The notes under the pieces are model-generated. The model saw nothing but the letters and a program-made list of their open reading frames with translations. It did not search any database and was not told the origin of the DNA. The position numbers were made by a program, and so were the translations under genes. Shown one piece after another: positions 33,525 through 45,157 of a stretch of DNA of 64,000 nucleotides (the stretch's first letter is position 1; every line of letters begins with the position of its first letter). Source of the DNA: Mixophyes australis (lineage: Eukaryota > Chordata > Amphibia > Anura > Limnodynastidae); NCBI GenBank assembly GCA_036250195.1, contig JAVHZZ010000005.1, positions 124,837,398-124,901,397 on the forward strand, read 5' to 3'.

Positions 33525-35570
33525 GGGTCTGCGCATGCGCAGCCCTTTTCTATACTTCAGTGTATACCCCTTTAACTCAATTGGCAGATCAGGCAACACT
33601 CCCTATATTAAGCACCTGTGGTCAACACCACGTTGCCTGATCTTGGAGTCTCATTCCCCATGAGTCTCTGAAGGTGTTCCTGTATTCCTCGTGTATTCAG
33701 CGCTGCTGATTCCTGTGGTTTCCAAACCACTTCTATCCCTGTGGTTTCCAAACCACTTCTACTACTGTGGTTCCCATACCACTTCTACCATCAACTGTAT
33801 CATCGTGACTGTTTGCTGATTCCTATCCGCTGCCTCCGTGCACTACAGTCTTCTAAACCACTTCTACTACTGTGGTTCCCATACCACTTCTACCATCAAC
33901 TGTATCATCGTGACTGTTTGCTGATTCCTATCCGCTGCCTCCGTGCACTACAGTCTTCTAAACCACTTCAACGTTATGTTATTTCAATGTGACTGTTTGC
34001 TCATTGCTATCCGCTGCCTCCGTGCACTCCAGCTTTTACTTCACTCACCTGCTTCTCATCAAGTCTGTTTGCTGATTCCTATCCGCTGCCTCCGTGCACT
34101 ACAGTCTCCTGCTTGCAACTCGCCTGTGTTCATCATCGTGACTGCCAGCTGATTCCTATCCGCTGCCTCCGTGCACTACAGTCTCCTGCTGGTAACTCGC
34201 CTGTGTTCATCATCGTGACTGCCAGCTGATTACTATCCACTGCCTCCGTGCACTACAGTCTCCTGCTTGCAACTCGCCTGTGTGCATCATCGTGACTGCC
34301 AGCTGATTCCTATCCGCTGCCCTGTGCACTGCAGACTTACCTCATCTCTGTTGTATCTTCCTCGAGACTGCCGCTTGCATTACTATCTGCTACACTTCGT
34401 GATCAACAGCTCCTGGCCTGCGCTGCACTCCTGTGTCCCATCGCTGTTGGTTCCTGTGGTTGCTACTGGTTACCTCCGTGTGCCGCTGAGTCCTGCTGCT
34501 GTGGTCAGCGCTATCGTCCATCTCCTGCTGATCCGCTCTCCACGCCTTCACGTGTTCCACTGGTCTCTACCCTCCTGACAGCATTGGATTTGTATTTCAT
34601 CTACTACCCTCTGCTGGATCATCTCCATTCTCCTGGGTCCCTTCTGAGTCCAGTTCCACGTGTTGCTGACTCCTGTGGATTCGTGTCCCTGTTGGTCTAC
34701 TCACCTGTGCTCTGCACCTGCTAGACCGCTGCCTCACCTATCCAGGGACTTCCTATCCAGTCGGCCTCCAGCCGCTCAGGTACCGCTGCATTCCCATCTG
34801 ACTGCTACTGCTGAACCACGGTATGCATACTTCTCATTGACTGTGCTGTGTATTGCATATCTTGCTGGACTGTGTTTGGTTCTCTCTGGAGTCTGCTATC
34901 CGCTGAGTCTATTGCTATCATTGACTGTGTTATCATTGTGCTGGACTACTTCAAGAGACTTTCTAGATTGCAGACCTGCTCAGTCATTTATATATATATA
35001 TATCTATATTGTGCATATTACTGTGGATCGTGTATAAGGTGCCTGTGTATATCCTGTGTTGCAGTCTTCCCTTGTGCACCTCCTCACATATATATTCAGT
35101 GGTACAACTTGCTGATGTCAGACCACTGATCCCTGTTTCCGGTATCACCTGTTCCATTATCCTCTCACATAGCAGTGGTACAACTTGCTACCGCAGACCA
35201 CTGACTACCCGGATACCTCCATTTGGATTCCATTCCTTCACTCAGACAGCGGTACAACTTGCTACCCGCAGACCGCTGACTCTCATCACCTCCTTGTTTC
35301 TGTTGGACATTCCTCCTCACTATAGCAGTGGTACAACTTGCTATCGCAGACCACTGACTACCTTCACGTGCCTTGTCCATACAGTTCCTTGTGTATTATT
35401 ACCTCATTATTACCAGTGTTGCTAGTCATAGACTTTCCTGAGCATCTCATCGGCCATCATTTCATGTTCCGTGATCACCCAGCTACCAGAGTACGCTATT
35501 ACCATCTACATTGCTCTGGTAAGCCTACCATCTGGTGATCCCTGGGTAAAGACTCCTAGTGCCCGTGACA
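33458..35570 (+). repeat. Gypsy A 3' LTR
   Basis: 2,113 bp, matching the 5' LTR throughout at an offset of 6,369. All translations I compared are the same in both LTRs. Its first 67 bp also encode the pol C-terminus. It is followed by gtgct (35,571-35,575). Confidence 0.95.
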
Positions 35571-35575
35571 GTGCT
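35571..35575. repeat. Target duplication gtgct (right), gypsy A
   Basis: Identical to 27,084-27,088. Both copies belong to the mariner transposase sequence. Confidence 0.95.
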
Positions 35576-36391
35576 AAATCGGGCGAATATGGAGGAAGTG
35601 TAGTAATGTGTTTGTCGGTCAAAAACTGCTTTACAAAAAGTGCTGTGTGAGCTAGCGCATTGTCCTGGTGAGAAAAAAAAACATTTTTTCACAGTTGCGG
35701 CCGTTTCTTTCTGACTCTTTCTCTCCGCTTTTGCAAAACTTCCTTATAATAATGCTGATTAACTGTTGTGCCTTCTGGAACCCATTCTTCCAAATTACAC
35801 CCTTGATATAAAAAAAAAACCCAATGAGCATTGCTTTGTATTTTGACTTGCTTTGACAAGCTTTTCTCATTCTTTGTGATGATGGTGTTTTCCAGTGCAT
35901 TGACTGTCTTTTGGTTTCAGGATCGTACTGGAAGATCCAGGTCTCATCACAAGTGATTACTTTATGAAACAGGTTTGGACCTGTGTCAAGTTGCTGCAGA
36001 ATGTCAGCACAACATTTCTTGCGACGTTCTTTTTGCTCTGGTGTGAGAACCCTTGGGACCATCTTTGCACAAACTTTTGTCATGTTAAGATCCTCACGCA
36101 AAATTTTCCATACTGTGTCTTTGTCAATGTTCACGGATTCAGCTATCATTCGAACACTGAGTCGGCGGACTTTTCAAACAATCCGACTGATTTTTTTTCT
36201 ACATTTTCTTCGGTTCTTGAAGTGCAAGGTCGTCCAGGGCGTTCATCATCTTCGATATTGTTACATCCGTCGCTAAATCTTTTGCGCCACTCAAACACAC
36301 GAGCACGAGACAGGCAGTCATTTCCATAGGCCGTAGTAAGCATTTGAATATATTCTGTTGATGTTTTGTGCAATTTTACTAAAATTTTCAA
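35571..36391 (-). pseudogene. mariner transposase, N-terminal and central part (broken)
   Basis: The encoded product resembles a DD34D mariner transposase. An N-terminal helix-turn-helix ('YGNDCLSRARVFEWRKRF', then 'DDERPGRPCTS') is followed in another frame by 'DKDTVWKILREDLNM' and 'CDETWIFQYDPETKRQS', which holds the first catalytic Asp. After a further frameshift come 'HQDNALAHTALFVKQF' (second Asp) and 'PPYSPDLA', where gypsy element A splits the gene. Frameshifts near 36,150 and 35,790 and a stop near 35,690 make it non-functional independently of the insertion. The remaining C-terminus is at 26,836-27,088. Confidence 0.85.
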
Positions 36392-36654
36392 ATTGACATG
36401 TTGTTCAACTTATAAACTTAGCATTTTTTTCTTCACTCTACAGAAAAACACAATCAAACAAAATGGTGGCTCACAATCAACTGAACATCATAGAGTGTTG
36501 CAGCTTGTCATGCAGGTTCAGACCGGTTCAAGGTTACTATGTATGCAGTTATAACCGGTTCTGACTGCTTTGTTTACTAGGTGGAATCACAGTCTTGTTA
36601 TTTAATAGACATACTTTGTGTGTGTATATATATAGATTTATATATATTTTTTTC

Positions 36655-37731
36655 TATGTATGTTGTGTGTGCTGTGATACAGAAGTAATGTATGTGAGTG
36701 TATTATCAGTATTTGCTGTTTGTGAACTTATGGAGGGAGAGAGACAGAAAGAAAGATAGAAAGCACATGTGTGTGTGTTTAAATAGGAAGCATTCATGTA
36801 TGTGTGCAAAGAGGATGTGTTTAAGAGAAAGGCAGATGAGCATGCATCATACATGTGTGTAATAAAGATAAATGCTTGTGTGTATGTAAGTAAGAAGATG
36901 TGTTTGAGGAGAATATGTGTAAGTAGGAAACAAGTGTTCAGGCCCAAAGGATAATACAGGCCAAGCGTGCCAGAGTGAGAGATAGGGAGATGGGGGGGGG
37001 GAGCTAAAGTGCATTGTAATGTAGATAGTAAGCATTCCTGAGATGGGGAAGGAGTAAGCCTTTGTAAAGCATGTGTGCCTAAGAAGGTTAATATATATTA
37101 GGAAAATTAATAGAAATAGATGGAATACATGCAAGCAGAGTACATAAGATGCAGGCAGATACAGACAGATAATAGCAAGATTAAAGTTAAAAGAAATGCA
37201 GGCAGAATAACAGAGTGTAAGATTAAGAAAATTAGGTAATATAGAGAAGTTATTGCAGGATAAACTTAAAGTGGAATGTTGCAGTGTGTGTCTAGGCTCC
37301 AGTTGGGAGAGATGTAATGCAACAAAGAGGCAATTTACCCAGCTTCAGGCGTTTTTAATCCTTTACCCAGAATGCACTGCTTCAGGTTGGGGATGGTGAA
37401 CTTTACCACACCCCCCCAACTGGACACTGATTGGCTCTGTGCTTAGCTGTACTTCCTGTCCTGTCGAGCACATGTTTTTCTGTGTTTGAATCTAACTTCC
37501 TTGTCGAGCACATGTTAGAGACAATTACTTTGTTTGAAGTGCTTCCTGCTGAAGGCCACATGTAATTATGCTTGTTTGATATGCTATGGCATTCAGCCAG
37601 TTCATATCTCATTGATGCATACTAACAGCAGTGGAACGTTAATGGCCATTAGGCGCAGCTCAATCTCTGGCCACCACAATTGCGTTATCACAGGTGCAAC
37701 AACGATATAGGAGCTCCTTCACACCTACCAT
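36655..37731. repeat. Local duplicated repeat, copy 2
   Basis: Counterpart of 25,988-26,757 on the other side of the mariner, longer because of extra A/G-rich and microsatellite-like tracts. The shared end block 'gatataggagctccttcaca' is at about 37,705. The region is rich in purine runs ('gagagagacagaaagaaaga'). No gene is seen. Confidence 0.6.
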
Positions 37732-39831
37732 TCTCTAAGTGCTGTATTTCCAGATGACCTATTTGTCTCATCCTCCTATACAACTATACAATGCATTGAA
37801 CTACATTTCCTTGGGTTTTTGTTGTTCCCAAGCCTCCTTGAGGATGTTCAAAATTCCCTTAGGCTGTGTTCCTTACAAGTCTTTTACTTTACAAAGCTAA
37901 TCAAACATACAATACATAAATGCATACATACAATACAGATAATACATTATAGATTCAACAGTTTAAATGGACTAAACCCCATTGAGACTTGTGGCACTCT
38001 AAAACCACGGACATTAAAAATGGGAGAAAGAATCCCAGTCTTTCATTTCTTGTGCCACTGCCATTCTAATCATCTGTTTTAAAGTAGAGTTAAAGCACTC
38101 TACCAGTCCATCTGTTTGCGGGCGATAGACCGAGCTTTTACACCAAGTAATTCACTTTATTATTTCATTAACTTTGAATTGAAAGGATGCCCTGGTCAGT
38201 TATGTAGGCATTAGACTGAAGAAAATGCCACATTTGTACAACAATTAATGTTTTTCCTTTGTAACCACAGGCTGTTTCACCAACATGCCACACTTTGTAG
38301 GTGCTGGCAGGGCTAAGGGCCCACAGCACTTGTCTTTGAAGTTGTCGGAGGTGTCTATTGTGTCGTAGCCAGTTGTAGAATGTAAGTATCTATAGTGTTT
38401 TGAAAAATAACATTTAATATTATTCTAAAGTGTGTGTGCTGCATACAATATTGCTGTAATAAACCTATGGAATTGTGATGGAGATTTGTGTGTCTGCCTA
38501 GGCCACCTTAGGCAATCCACATGTTTATTAGCTGTTGTTTTTTTGGGTACTTTACCGACCAAACCACCACAAACCACAATTCAAATCCAAAATATAGCTT
38601 AAACCCACAAGCCACTATTAAAGAGAAATCTGTGTTGAGCCTTACAAGACACTTTGCCTGGTAGGTTACAGTGGCCACCTTCATGTGCACCAAGGCAGAA
38701 ACTAAGTACATGCATTAAAGTTAGATGTGAGCTAATATTGGAGTATTAATTTTTCACTTTACCTTCAGCAGACAGAGCTGATATGCATTTAATAGTTCAG
38801 AAATGCGTGGCTTCTTACACGTTGAAGTATTTCTCCAATGCTACAAGCCTGCCTATGTGTTTCTTCAAATGCCCCTGATTGTTTACTGAACATCCAAGGA
38901 CCTTTCTCACAAAGACCACTGTCTTACTTGCTATGTATTGTGCTGCAAATATGTAATAATGTCTGTTAATAATAAATCTGACCCTGCATTAGTGTCAGCA
39001 GTCTGTGACAATGAAGTATCTGCTGCTTACTACACTGCTGCTCTTCCTCTTGTCATACACAGCAATCACTCTATAGTCCTTTGTGGCCCATTTTGGTACA
39101 TGTACCATCGGTTGTAACGATCCTTGCTTATTTAGACACTGGCCACATACAGGCCTTCCACTTAAATGACACTTTCTATTTAGTGCTCCTGAAGTTTATA
39201 AGATTAGATATATTTGTGTGTTTACTATGTATGCTCTCTTTTCATGGTCCACGTGTTAGGATTTTGAATTGCTGTAGTTCAATCTGTTATGTGACCTTAA
39301 TTCTATTTTTAAAATTAGTAACTGCTGTAAATGTTGTCAAAGTAGGGTCCATAAATGTTAGAATCGTTGCTAACAACACCTCCTAGGTTGGTACATGTTA
39401 AAACCAAAGCCAAAAATACACCCCAGACAGAATCACCACTTTGCTTGGATTCGTGTCCACAGACCAATGCAAAACACAAAGTCCACACAATCCAGTCCAA
39501 TGCCTTGGTGTCAGATGCGAGTTCAGAATATGTTGGATTCCTTATCAACATTCCCTTAAAATCCGGTTTGGCACTGCAGTTAAACACTGACACCCTTTTC
39601 AGATTGTTCCGCCTCCCTAAGCTTAGTTTTGACATACTACACAGCATTTTTTTATTTTTAATTAGGCCAGGCATGCAATGTTCCATTCCAGCCACACACA
39701 TATACACTTCGAAACATAATAAAATCTTGGTGAGGACACAAATTGTTATCCTGCACCCACCTGGCATATTTTTTTAATTTTTTTTTGGGAAGGGGGGGGG
39801 GGTTGTCAAATTTGGCAGACAAGCAGTATTG
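37732..39831. other. Non-coding stretch with a decayed integrase fragment
   Basis: Apart from the fragment at 37,985-38,205 I recognise nothing here. ORFs up to 150 aa (for example 39,315-39,767 minus) lack recognisable domains and overlap one another on both strands. Confidence 0.5.
37985..38205 (-). pseudogene. Decayed Ty3/gypsy integrase fragment
   Basis: Reading the minus strand gives 'SSVYRPQTDGLVECFNSTLK' and then 'AQEMKDWDSFSHF', close to the integrase motif 'YHPQTDGLVERFN..LK' of vertebrate gypsy elements, and upstream 'TDQG' from around the second Asp. Stops and frameshifts interrupt it. It is a different gypsy lineage from elements A-C, whose motif is 'YHPQSNGQTERVN'. Confidence 0.6.
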
Positions 39832-39839
39832 ATCTAAAC

Positions 39840-40578
39840 CAGGGGTGTCCAACCTTTTAGCTTCCCTGGGCCGCATTGGAAGACGACGAGTTGGTTTGGG
39901 CCGCACATAAGTTACACTAACAATAATGATAGCTGATCATCCAAAAAACCATAGAAAACATATATATCTATAATATAAATGTCTAGTGACGTGTGTTAGT
40001 CTGTCTGTGTGTGGAAAAAATAAAACCAAGCTGCAGCGCCACCTGCTGGGCGGAGTTATACACTGACCTACTAAATTCTTAGTGTGTGTGGAAAAAAAAT
40101 TCAGAAAGGGCTGAAATTTGGTATACTAAGATGTTTTTAATTTGTTAATTTAATTTGTTAATTGTTAAAAGTGTTTATAAAGATTTAAAAAAATATATAT
40201 ATATATATTTCTTGAAGGAGAAGTGACAGTTGGGAGTGGTTGGTGGTTGCCGGGGGTGACAGTGGGGAGTGGTTGGTGGTTGCCGGGGGTGACAGAGTGA
40301 GAGGAGTGTGATACTCAGGACCGCTGAGAGAGATCCTTGTGTCTGGATAGACATCTGGATAGATGTGGCGATGAAAATGAAGGATGAGGTGATGGAGAAG
40401 AATGATGAGGTGGTGACATGTGGACAAAACCACGTTAAAAAAGGGCGCTTACGTCGGGAAGTAACGCTCTTCCCCTGAGGAGGCCTGGGCTATGGCCCAA
40501 ATGCATGACAAAAAACTTTTTAACACCTTAAGTAGCTTGATTTGACTAGAATGCATGAGTATCATGCACGGGTTAATT

Positions 40579-40611
<33 letters not shown>

Positions 40612-41368
40612 CACTTTTTTTCAAATCCCCCCCTATACTTACCTTTCAATCGCCCTGTTCAAAAAATCCTCTCTAGTTATTATACTATAATCACTTTTTG
40701 TATTGTTTCGATGCAATATCAATAAAGTGCATTTAAGCCAGGCATTGTATATCAGGGTGCCCTGACCAGGCCTGCGGTACTGACCTATACACCACTGTGA
40801 CCCCAAATTGTCACCTGCTTTGCTAATTACACCACTATGTTAGTTAAGGGATAACAACTTATAATGGGCCAAGAGAATAATATATAATGCTCCATTAGTA
40901 TTACAAGTAGAAGTATGTAGCAGGGAGATAAGGTCCATGATGCTCCAGGACCAGGTGACTTTTATTCATTGGTCAGCGTCCCTTGAAATAATAAGGGGAT
41001 TTTTTTTTAACTTACCTTTTATTCGGCTGGTTCTCTGATCCTCTTCTCTTCTTTTCTCCAATTCTCTGCTGCTGATTGTTATTCTCGCGCGGGTGACTCC
41101 TCTGTGCTGCAGAGATGTTGGGCGTGATGACACGCCCAACATTCACTGCGAGCGCTGCACAGAGGAGGAGACAAGGGAGGGAGCTGGAGTTCCAGCTGAT
41201 GTGACCGCGTGACCGCAAGGTAAGTATTTTCATGTCTTTTTTTTTTGCAGGATTTTTTTTTTCCATTAACAGTGCTGCCCCCTTGCCACAACCAAAGCTC
41301 CTGCTGGGCCAGATTTACAGGCGTGCTGGGCCGCCTGTGGCCCGCGGGCCGCGGGTTGGACAACCCTG
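39840..41368. mobile_element. Non-autonomous hAT with 8-bp target duplication
   Basis: The left end 'caggggtgtccaacc' and the reverse complement of the right end, 'cagggttgtccaacc', match at 14 of 15 positions. The flanking octamers 39,832-39,839 and 41,369-41,376 are both 'atctaaac', a perfect hAT-type duplication. 'gggccgc' motifs are repeated near both ends. No transposase frame is present. A Helitron-like segment lies inside (about 39,960-40,580). Confidence 0.85.
39960..40580 (+). mobile_element. Possible Helitron-like insert within the hAT
   Basis: The segment begins in a 'tatatatctataatataaatg' area and ends near a short hairpin, TGCATGA-gta-TCATGCA (40,551-40,567), followed by 'cgggttaa'. 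A 3' hairpin close to the end is a Helitron/Helentron hallmark, but I cannot fix either end and there is no Rep/helicase gene. Inside are a 42-bp GGTGACAG/GGAGTGGTTGG direct repeat (about 40,233-40,292) and a TA run (40,187-40,208). Confidence 0.35.
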
Positions 41369-41376
41369 ATCTAAAC

Positions 41377-43445
41377 TCACATGTTCATATGGGATATAGG
41401 TGTCTGTTGTTAACATTATTTTGCAATAGCATGCAGTTTTGGATTGGTTCCGGAACAAAACAAACATTAGCCTTAAGCCAGAATCAGGATGGGAATATCT
41501 GCAAGTAGGATCTGTCAGTGTGTATGTAATTATTCTGTAGGGATACTTTGTGTCATAGAAAGACCAATGCCTGCTTCAAAATGTGTCTAAATGTAAGGTA
41601 TTTCAAGTACTTTCAAAGTGTTAGACATAATAGCACTGAGACAACAATTTCATTCTCCTCACACAGCAGAGTGGCCATCCTCCAGAATGACAAGCAAGCA
41701 GTAAAAAATGACCACTGGAACACAATCCGTAGGGAGATGTGAAACCCCATCCCAAGCATAGGGGTTTTCACCAAGGTGCATGTAAAATTAAATGCATTCA
41801 CTAAGCTTAGTTTTGTGTGCCTAAGTAGCTACTTTGCGAGGAAGATACCATGGCTGCATGGCAATCCTGAACCCTAGAGGGACTGTGTTATAAAGGAACT
41901 GAAAGCACTACCAATATGGCTATTGTTAACTGGGCACAACCATGTCACAATGCGAAGGAGTGGGCATAAATTGTAATTTCAACATTAAACCCAATTTGTC
42001 CAAATCACATTGACCAGGACAAGCACTCCACCCAAATTTGGACAGTAAGACTTTGAAGTTTGGGATTAAGGTTATGCCTTTTCAAACCATTCCCTAAGGA
42101 TTTGGCTCATATATTTGATCAAAAGTTTACTCAAGGGCCAAACTGACCCTATACCGTTTAAGGTGTACTTTGTATCCCCATGTCACCCTAGAGTGTCTGC
42201 ACTAGCACACATTAGCCCTTGAAACTTGTAATGTCTGGTTTCAATTCAATCGCATGTCTGTATTCGGCACCATACTGTGTTTGGCTATGAGCCTTAAGAA
42301 TGGTCAGATATGAGACGGTGTAACAATAACTAATACACTGTAGGTAATGGATTCATGTTAGTATAAGGCTTCCTATTGGTCACTTCTGGCAAATGGGTAA
42401 TTGTAAGTGTATTCCCGATCTGTAAAAACATACCTCAATAAATATTTGTTAGTGTTTGGAACATTTTCCCTTCACAATACCTAGCTTTGTTTTAAAAAAA
42501 ACAACTGTAGATCCGGCTATGGCTAATGATCTGGTCTCTGTAAAAATCTAGACATGCAAGTGTTCAGTTTCAACCACAATGGACAGAATAAGCAAAAATC
42601 CATTATGCTTGACCCATTTTTTAGAGATTATGAATATTTAGGGCTGCAAATTGCATTGCTAATTATTAACACATTACAGGCTAGGCAAGTTATTTAAAAA
42701 CGTTGTGCTTGCACATACATTCATAGGCTAACTCGATAATGTGTTGTTGTGTATTTACAAGCACAACAGGGTGTTTTTCTGTGCCTGATGTACTATTTTG
42801 ATTTATGAACTGTGTCTTGCATTCCCAGGCCTTAATATCCAGAGACCTAGCAGACAGTCCACACACCCCTACAGCCTGAGGCTCCTCGCACAAATATCTG
42901 AGTTTGGAAGAAGAACTGCAATGACCATTGATCTTATTTCTTTGGCTAAAGTTAGCCCATGTCTGCTGATTAAGAGTGCTTGCCAACAACATGGTGACTG
43001 TGAATGCGGAACAGTGGCTGGCTGGCAGGCACTTCGCCTTCACACTACCAGGAAAGGCTAAGACTTTAGTGGTTTTTTCAAAGATGGCCATAATAGGACC
43101 AGTACTGTATTGTAGGTACGACTCTCATGTCCATTATGCATACATGGATTTGATTTTACTATACCATTAGTTGATTTGGAGCATTTTGTTAGTGTTACAT
43201 TAATTTAAGATAACATTGAAAAGTAGAATATCTGCCTGGGTGAAAGTATTTCCAGACTTACCGAGGAGCACTGTAGGGTGTTCATCCTTTGGTAGACACA
43301 GCTTACTCACACAAACCATGAGACACTGCAACTGCAGCAAAATATGTCTGTATTTAGAAGCGCAGTTCCAGTATGACACTTTTTCCACAATCCATTAAAT
43401 GTCTCTAGCATTCCCAAGACACAATTTTCCCAAAAACACACACTA
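41377..43445. other. No recognisable gene or element
   Basis: Ordinary AT-rich sequence. ORFs up to 133 aa (42,690-43,091 minus) carry no motif I recognise and overlap ORFs on the other strand. I see no repeat structure. Confidence 0.5.
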
Positions 43446-43772
43446 TGGTCCTGATGCGTTAATGAACTTAGTAAAGACATTTCTTACTTAAGTCTCCTGG
43501 ACCAAACCATGTTAAAAAGAAAGGGGTGCTAATTTTTATTCTATGCGGTACAAAAGTTAAAGCCTGGCTCCTTTCTCATGTAGGGCAGAAATTATTTATA
43601 GCTTAGTTGTACACTCAATTTTATAGTTGAAATTTGTGTGCTACCTGAAAAACAGACAGTATTTAACATAGGGGCAACATAGGAAACTAATTTTACACCT
43701 TTGCATTTTAACATGGTTTGGACCAGGAGACGTATGTAAGAAATGTCTTGTGTTTCTTAAGGAATCCGGCCC
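43446..43772. mobile_element. MITE with long inverted repeats, TA-flanked
   Basis: Two arms are reverse complements over roughly 70 bp, with the best part 'gtctcctgg(a/t)ccaaacc' plus 'atgttaaaa' and 'agacatttcttac' (left 43,475-43,516; right 43,708-43,748). The outer parts are more diverged. TA occurs directly outside both proposed ends (43,444-43,445 and 43,773-43,774), as in Tc1/mariner-type MITEs. The internal ~190 bp is non-coding. Confidence 0.7.
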
Positions 43773-44540
43773 TACCAGGAAAACTTTGTAGGCCTAATTG
43801 CCTAATGGATTATTTTGTAAAGTACTACATTATGGCCCTAAGGGTAGAAACTAAACATGTACATGCAACACAGAGCACAGGCCAATGAAACGTTAGCTTG
43901 CACTACAGTTAAGAACACGCAATAAGGGGCAGACAGGCTTAAATGTTTTTGATATTCGTCTGAAATGTGTAAATTAAGCAGCCATGATACTCGCTTTTAA
44001 ATGTTTTAGTGTACTCTGCTGTTACACACTTGTCCCTGTGGATCAAACTATTGGAGTGTCCAAGTATGGCTCGTAGTTTACTCAGTACCTTGAAGTTTGG
44101 GTGTATTGTCTTGTTGTGGGTGAATCCATGGGTATGTGTATTGTTTCCCTCCACCCAAACTTGCCCAAAATTAGACATAGGAATAGAGTTTGCAAACACT
44201 TTACAGACCCATGAAATGTATTGTAAGACATTTTTAATTGCTTGCTTGAAGGAATGTAGACTCAGTGTTCTGAGGTAACAATGTACTCACACTGGCAAAT
44301 ATGTATGAATTTGCCCATAAAGACTAATATGTCTACAATAACTATCAACCAAATAGTTTTAACTGCAAATTTAATTTGATTTCCATTAAACTCAGGTAAA
44401 AAATGAAAAATGAATCAATTGTTTAAAAAAAAAAAACAGAAAAAAAAAAAGATTCCTTTTTTTTTCTCGTTTGGAGCCACGCCGTGACCCCCCTTGGGCG
44501 GCTTCAAGTCTGGCCTAGTTTCGAGTTACCTGTGATGTGG
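43773..44540. other. No recognisable gene or element
   Basis: AT-rich sequence with an A-rich run near 44,425-44,450. ORFs of 86-89 aa on opposite strands (about 43,940-44,280) have no recognisable motif. Confidence 0.45.
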
Positions 44541-44545
44541 ACGGC

Positions 44546-45152
44546 TGTAACGGACTTACCTGATCCCCGCCGCTCCGTCCAGAAGCAGCACTTCCGCATC
44601 CAGGGCCACGTGACCGCACCCGGAGGCGGTCACATGACCACAACCCAGAGGCGGGGATTTTGAATCCCCAGCAGCATAAAAACCTCACTCTGGCACTCGC
44701 TGAGTGTCAGAGCAACACTTACCTGTTCCTGGCTCCTGTTCTTCGTGGATTGCAGTGTCTTCCAGTTTCCAGTGTCTACCTGTGTGCTGATCTCTGCCTG
44801 TTTGACTTCCCTGGTTCTCCTATCCTTGTGTACCGACCCGGCTTGCTGACCATTCTCCTATTCTTGTGACCCGTGTACCGAACCTGGCTTGTTGACTCAG
44901 AGTTGCCTTCTGATTCTGCCTGACTCCATTCCTGTGTACCGAACCGGCTTGTTTGACTCCGCTACATCCGCTTCACTCCGCTGTACTACATCTTGGGGCG
45001 AACCTGGGGACCGCGACCTGCGACTCCTGGCAGCGAAGCCCACCCCGCCTTGCGGCGGTTCTTGGTGAACACCGGGGAGATTGTTAGACTCCGCACCTCA
45101 GGTAAGCCAGCGCTAATCAAGATTAGTAATATAGTATCCAGAATCTGTTACA
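44546..45152 (+). mobile_element. Solo LTR (607 bp) with 5-bp target duplication
   Basis: It begins TGTAAC and ends GTTACA, and is flanked by acggc on both sides (44,541-44,545 and 45,153-45,157). A TATA-like 'gcataaaaacc' at about 44,671 and CT-rich downstream modules ('tgtaccgaacc(c)ggctt' repeated three times, about 44,829-44,955) fit an LTR. No internal region is left, so LTR-LTR recombination probably removed it. The family resembles the remnant at 24,934. Confidence 0.9.
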
Positions 45153-45157
45153 ACGGC

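Larger units (their letters stand above)
27089..35570 (+). mobile_element. Gypsy A: complete, apparently young Ty3/gypsy chromovirus (sushi-like), 8,482 bp
   Basis: Two 2,113-bp LTRs (27,089-29,201 and 33,458-35,570) are exactly 6,369 bp apart and I found no difference between them by eye. Both begin TGTCAC and end GTGACA. The element has a 5-bp target duplication, a self-complementary primer site, open gag and pol, a polypurine tract and a chromodomain, so it appears intact and potentially mobile. The gag type, the chromodomain and the self-priming site place it near the Tf1/sushi group. It inserted into the mariner transposase gene. Confidence 0.95.
26810..36620 (-). mobile_element. mariner transposon, interrupted by gypsy element A
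   Basis: The ends 26,810-26,840 and 36,590-36,620 are inverted repeats of one another ('gtatgtctattaaataacaa' is exact in both, followed by 'gactg'). Without the 8,482-bp gypsy insertion and one copy of its 5-bp duplication the element is about 1.32 kb, normal for a mariner. Transposase reads on the minus strand from 36,391. The left side is flanked by TA; the right flank is TG-rich and the second TA is not clear. Confidence 0.85.

Noticed and set aside
39315..39767. 150-aa minus-strand ORF as a gene
   Set aside because: No recognisable domain, and it overlaps a 140-aa ORF on the opposite strand. Length alone is weak support in AT-rich DNA.
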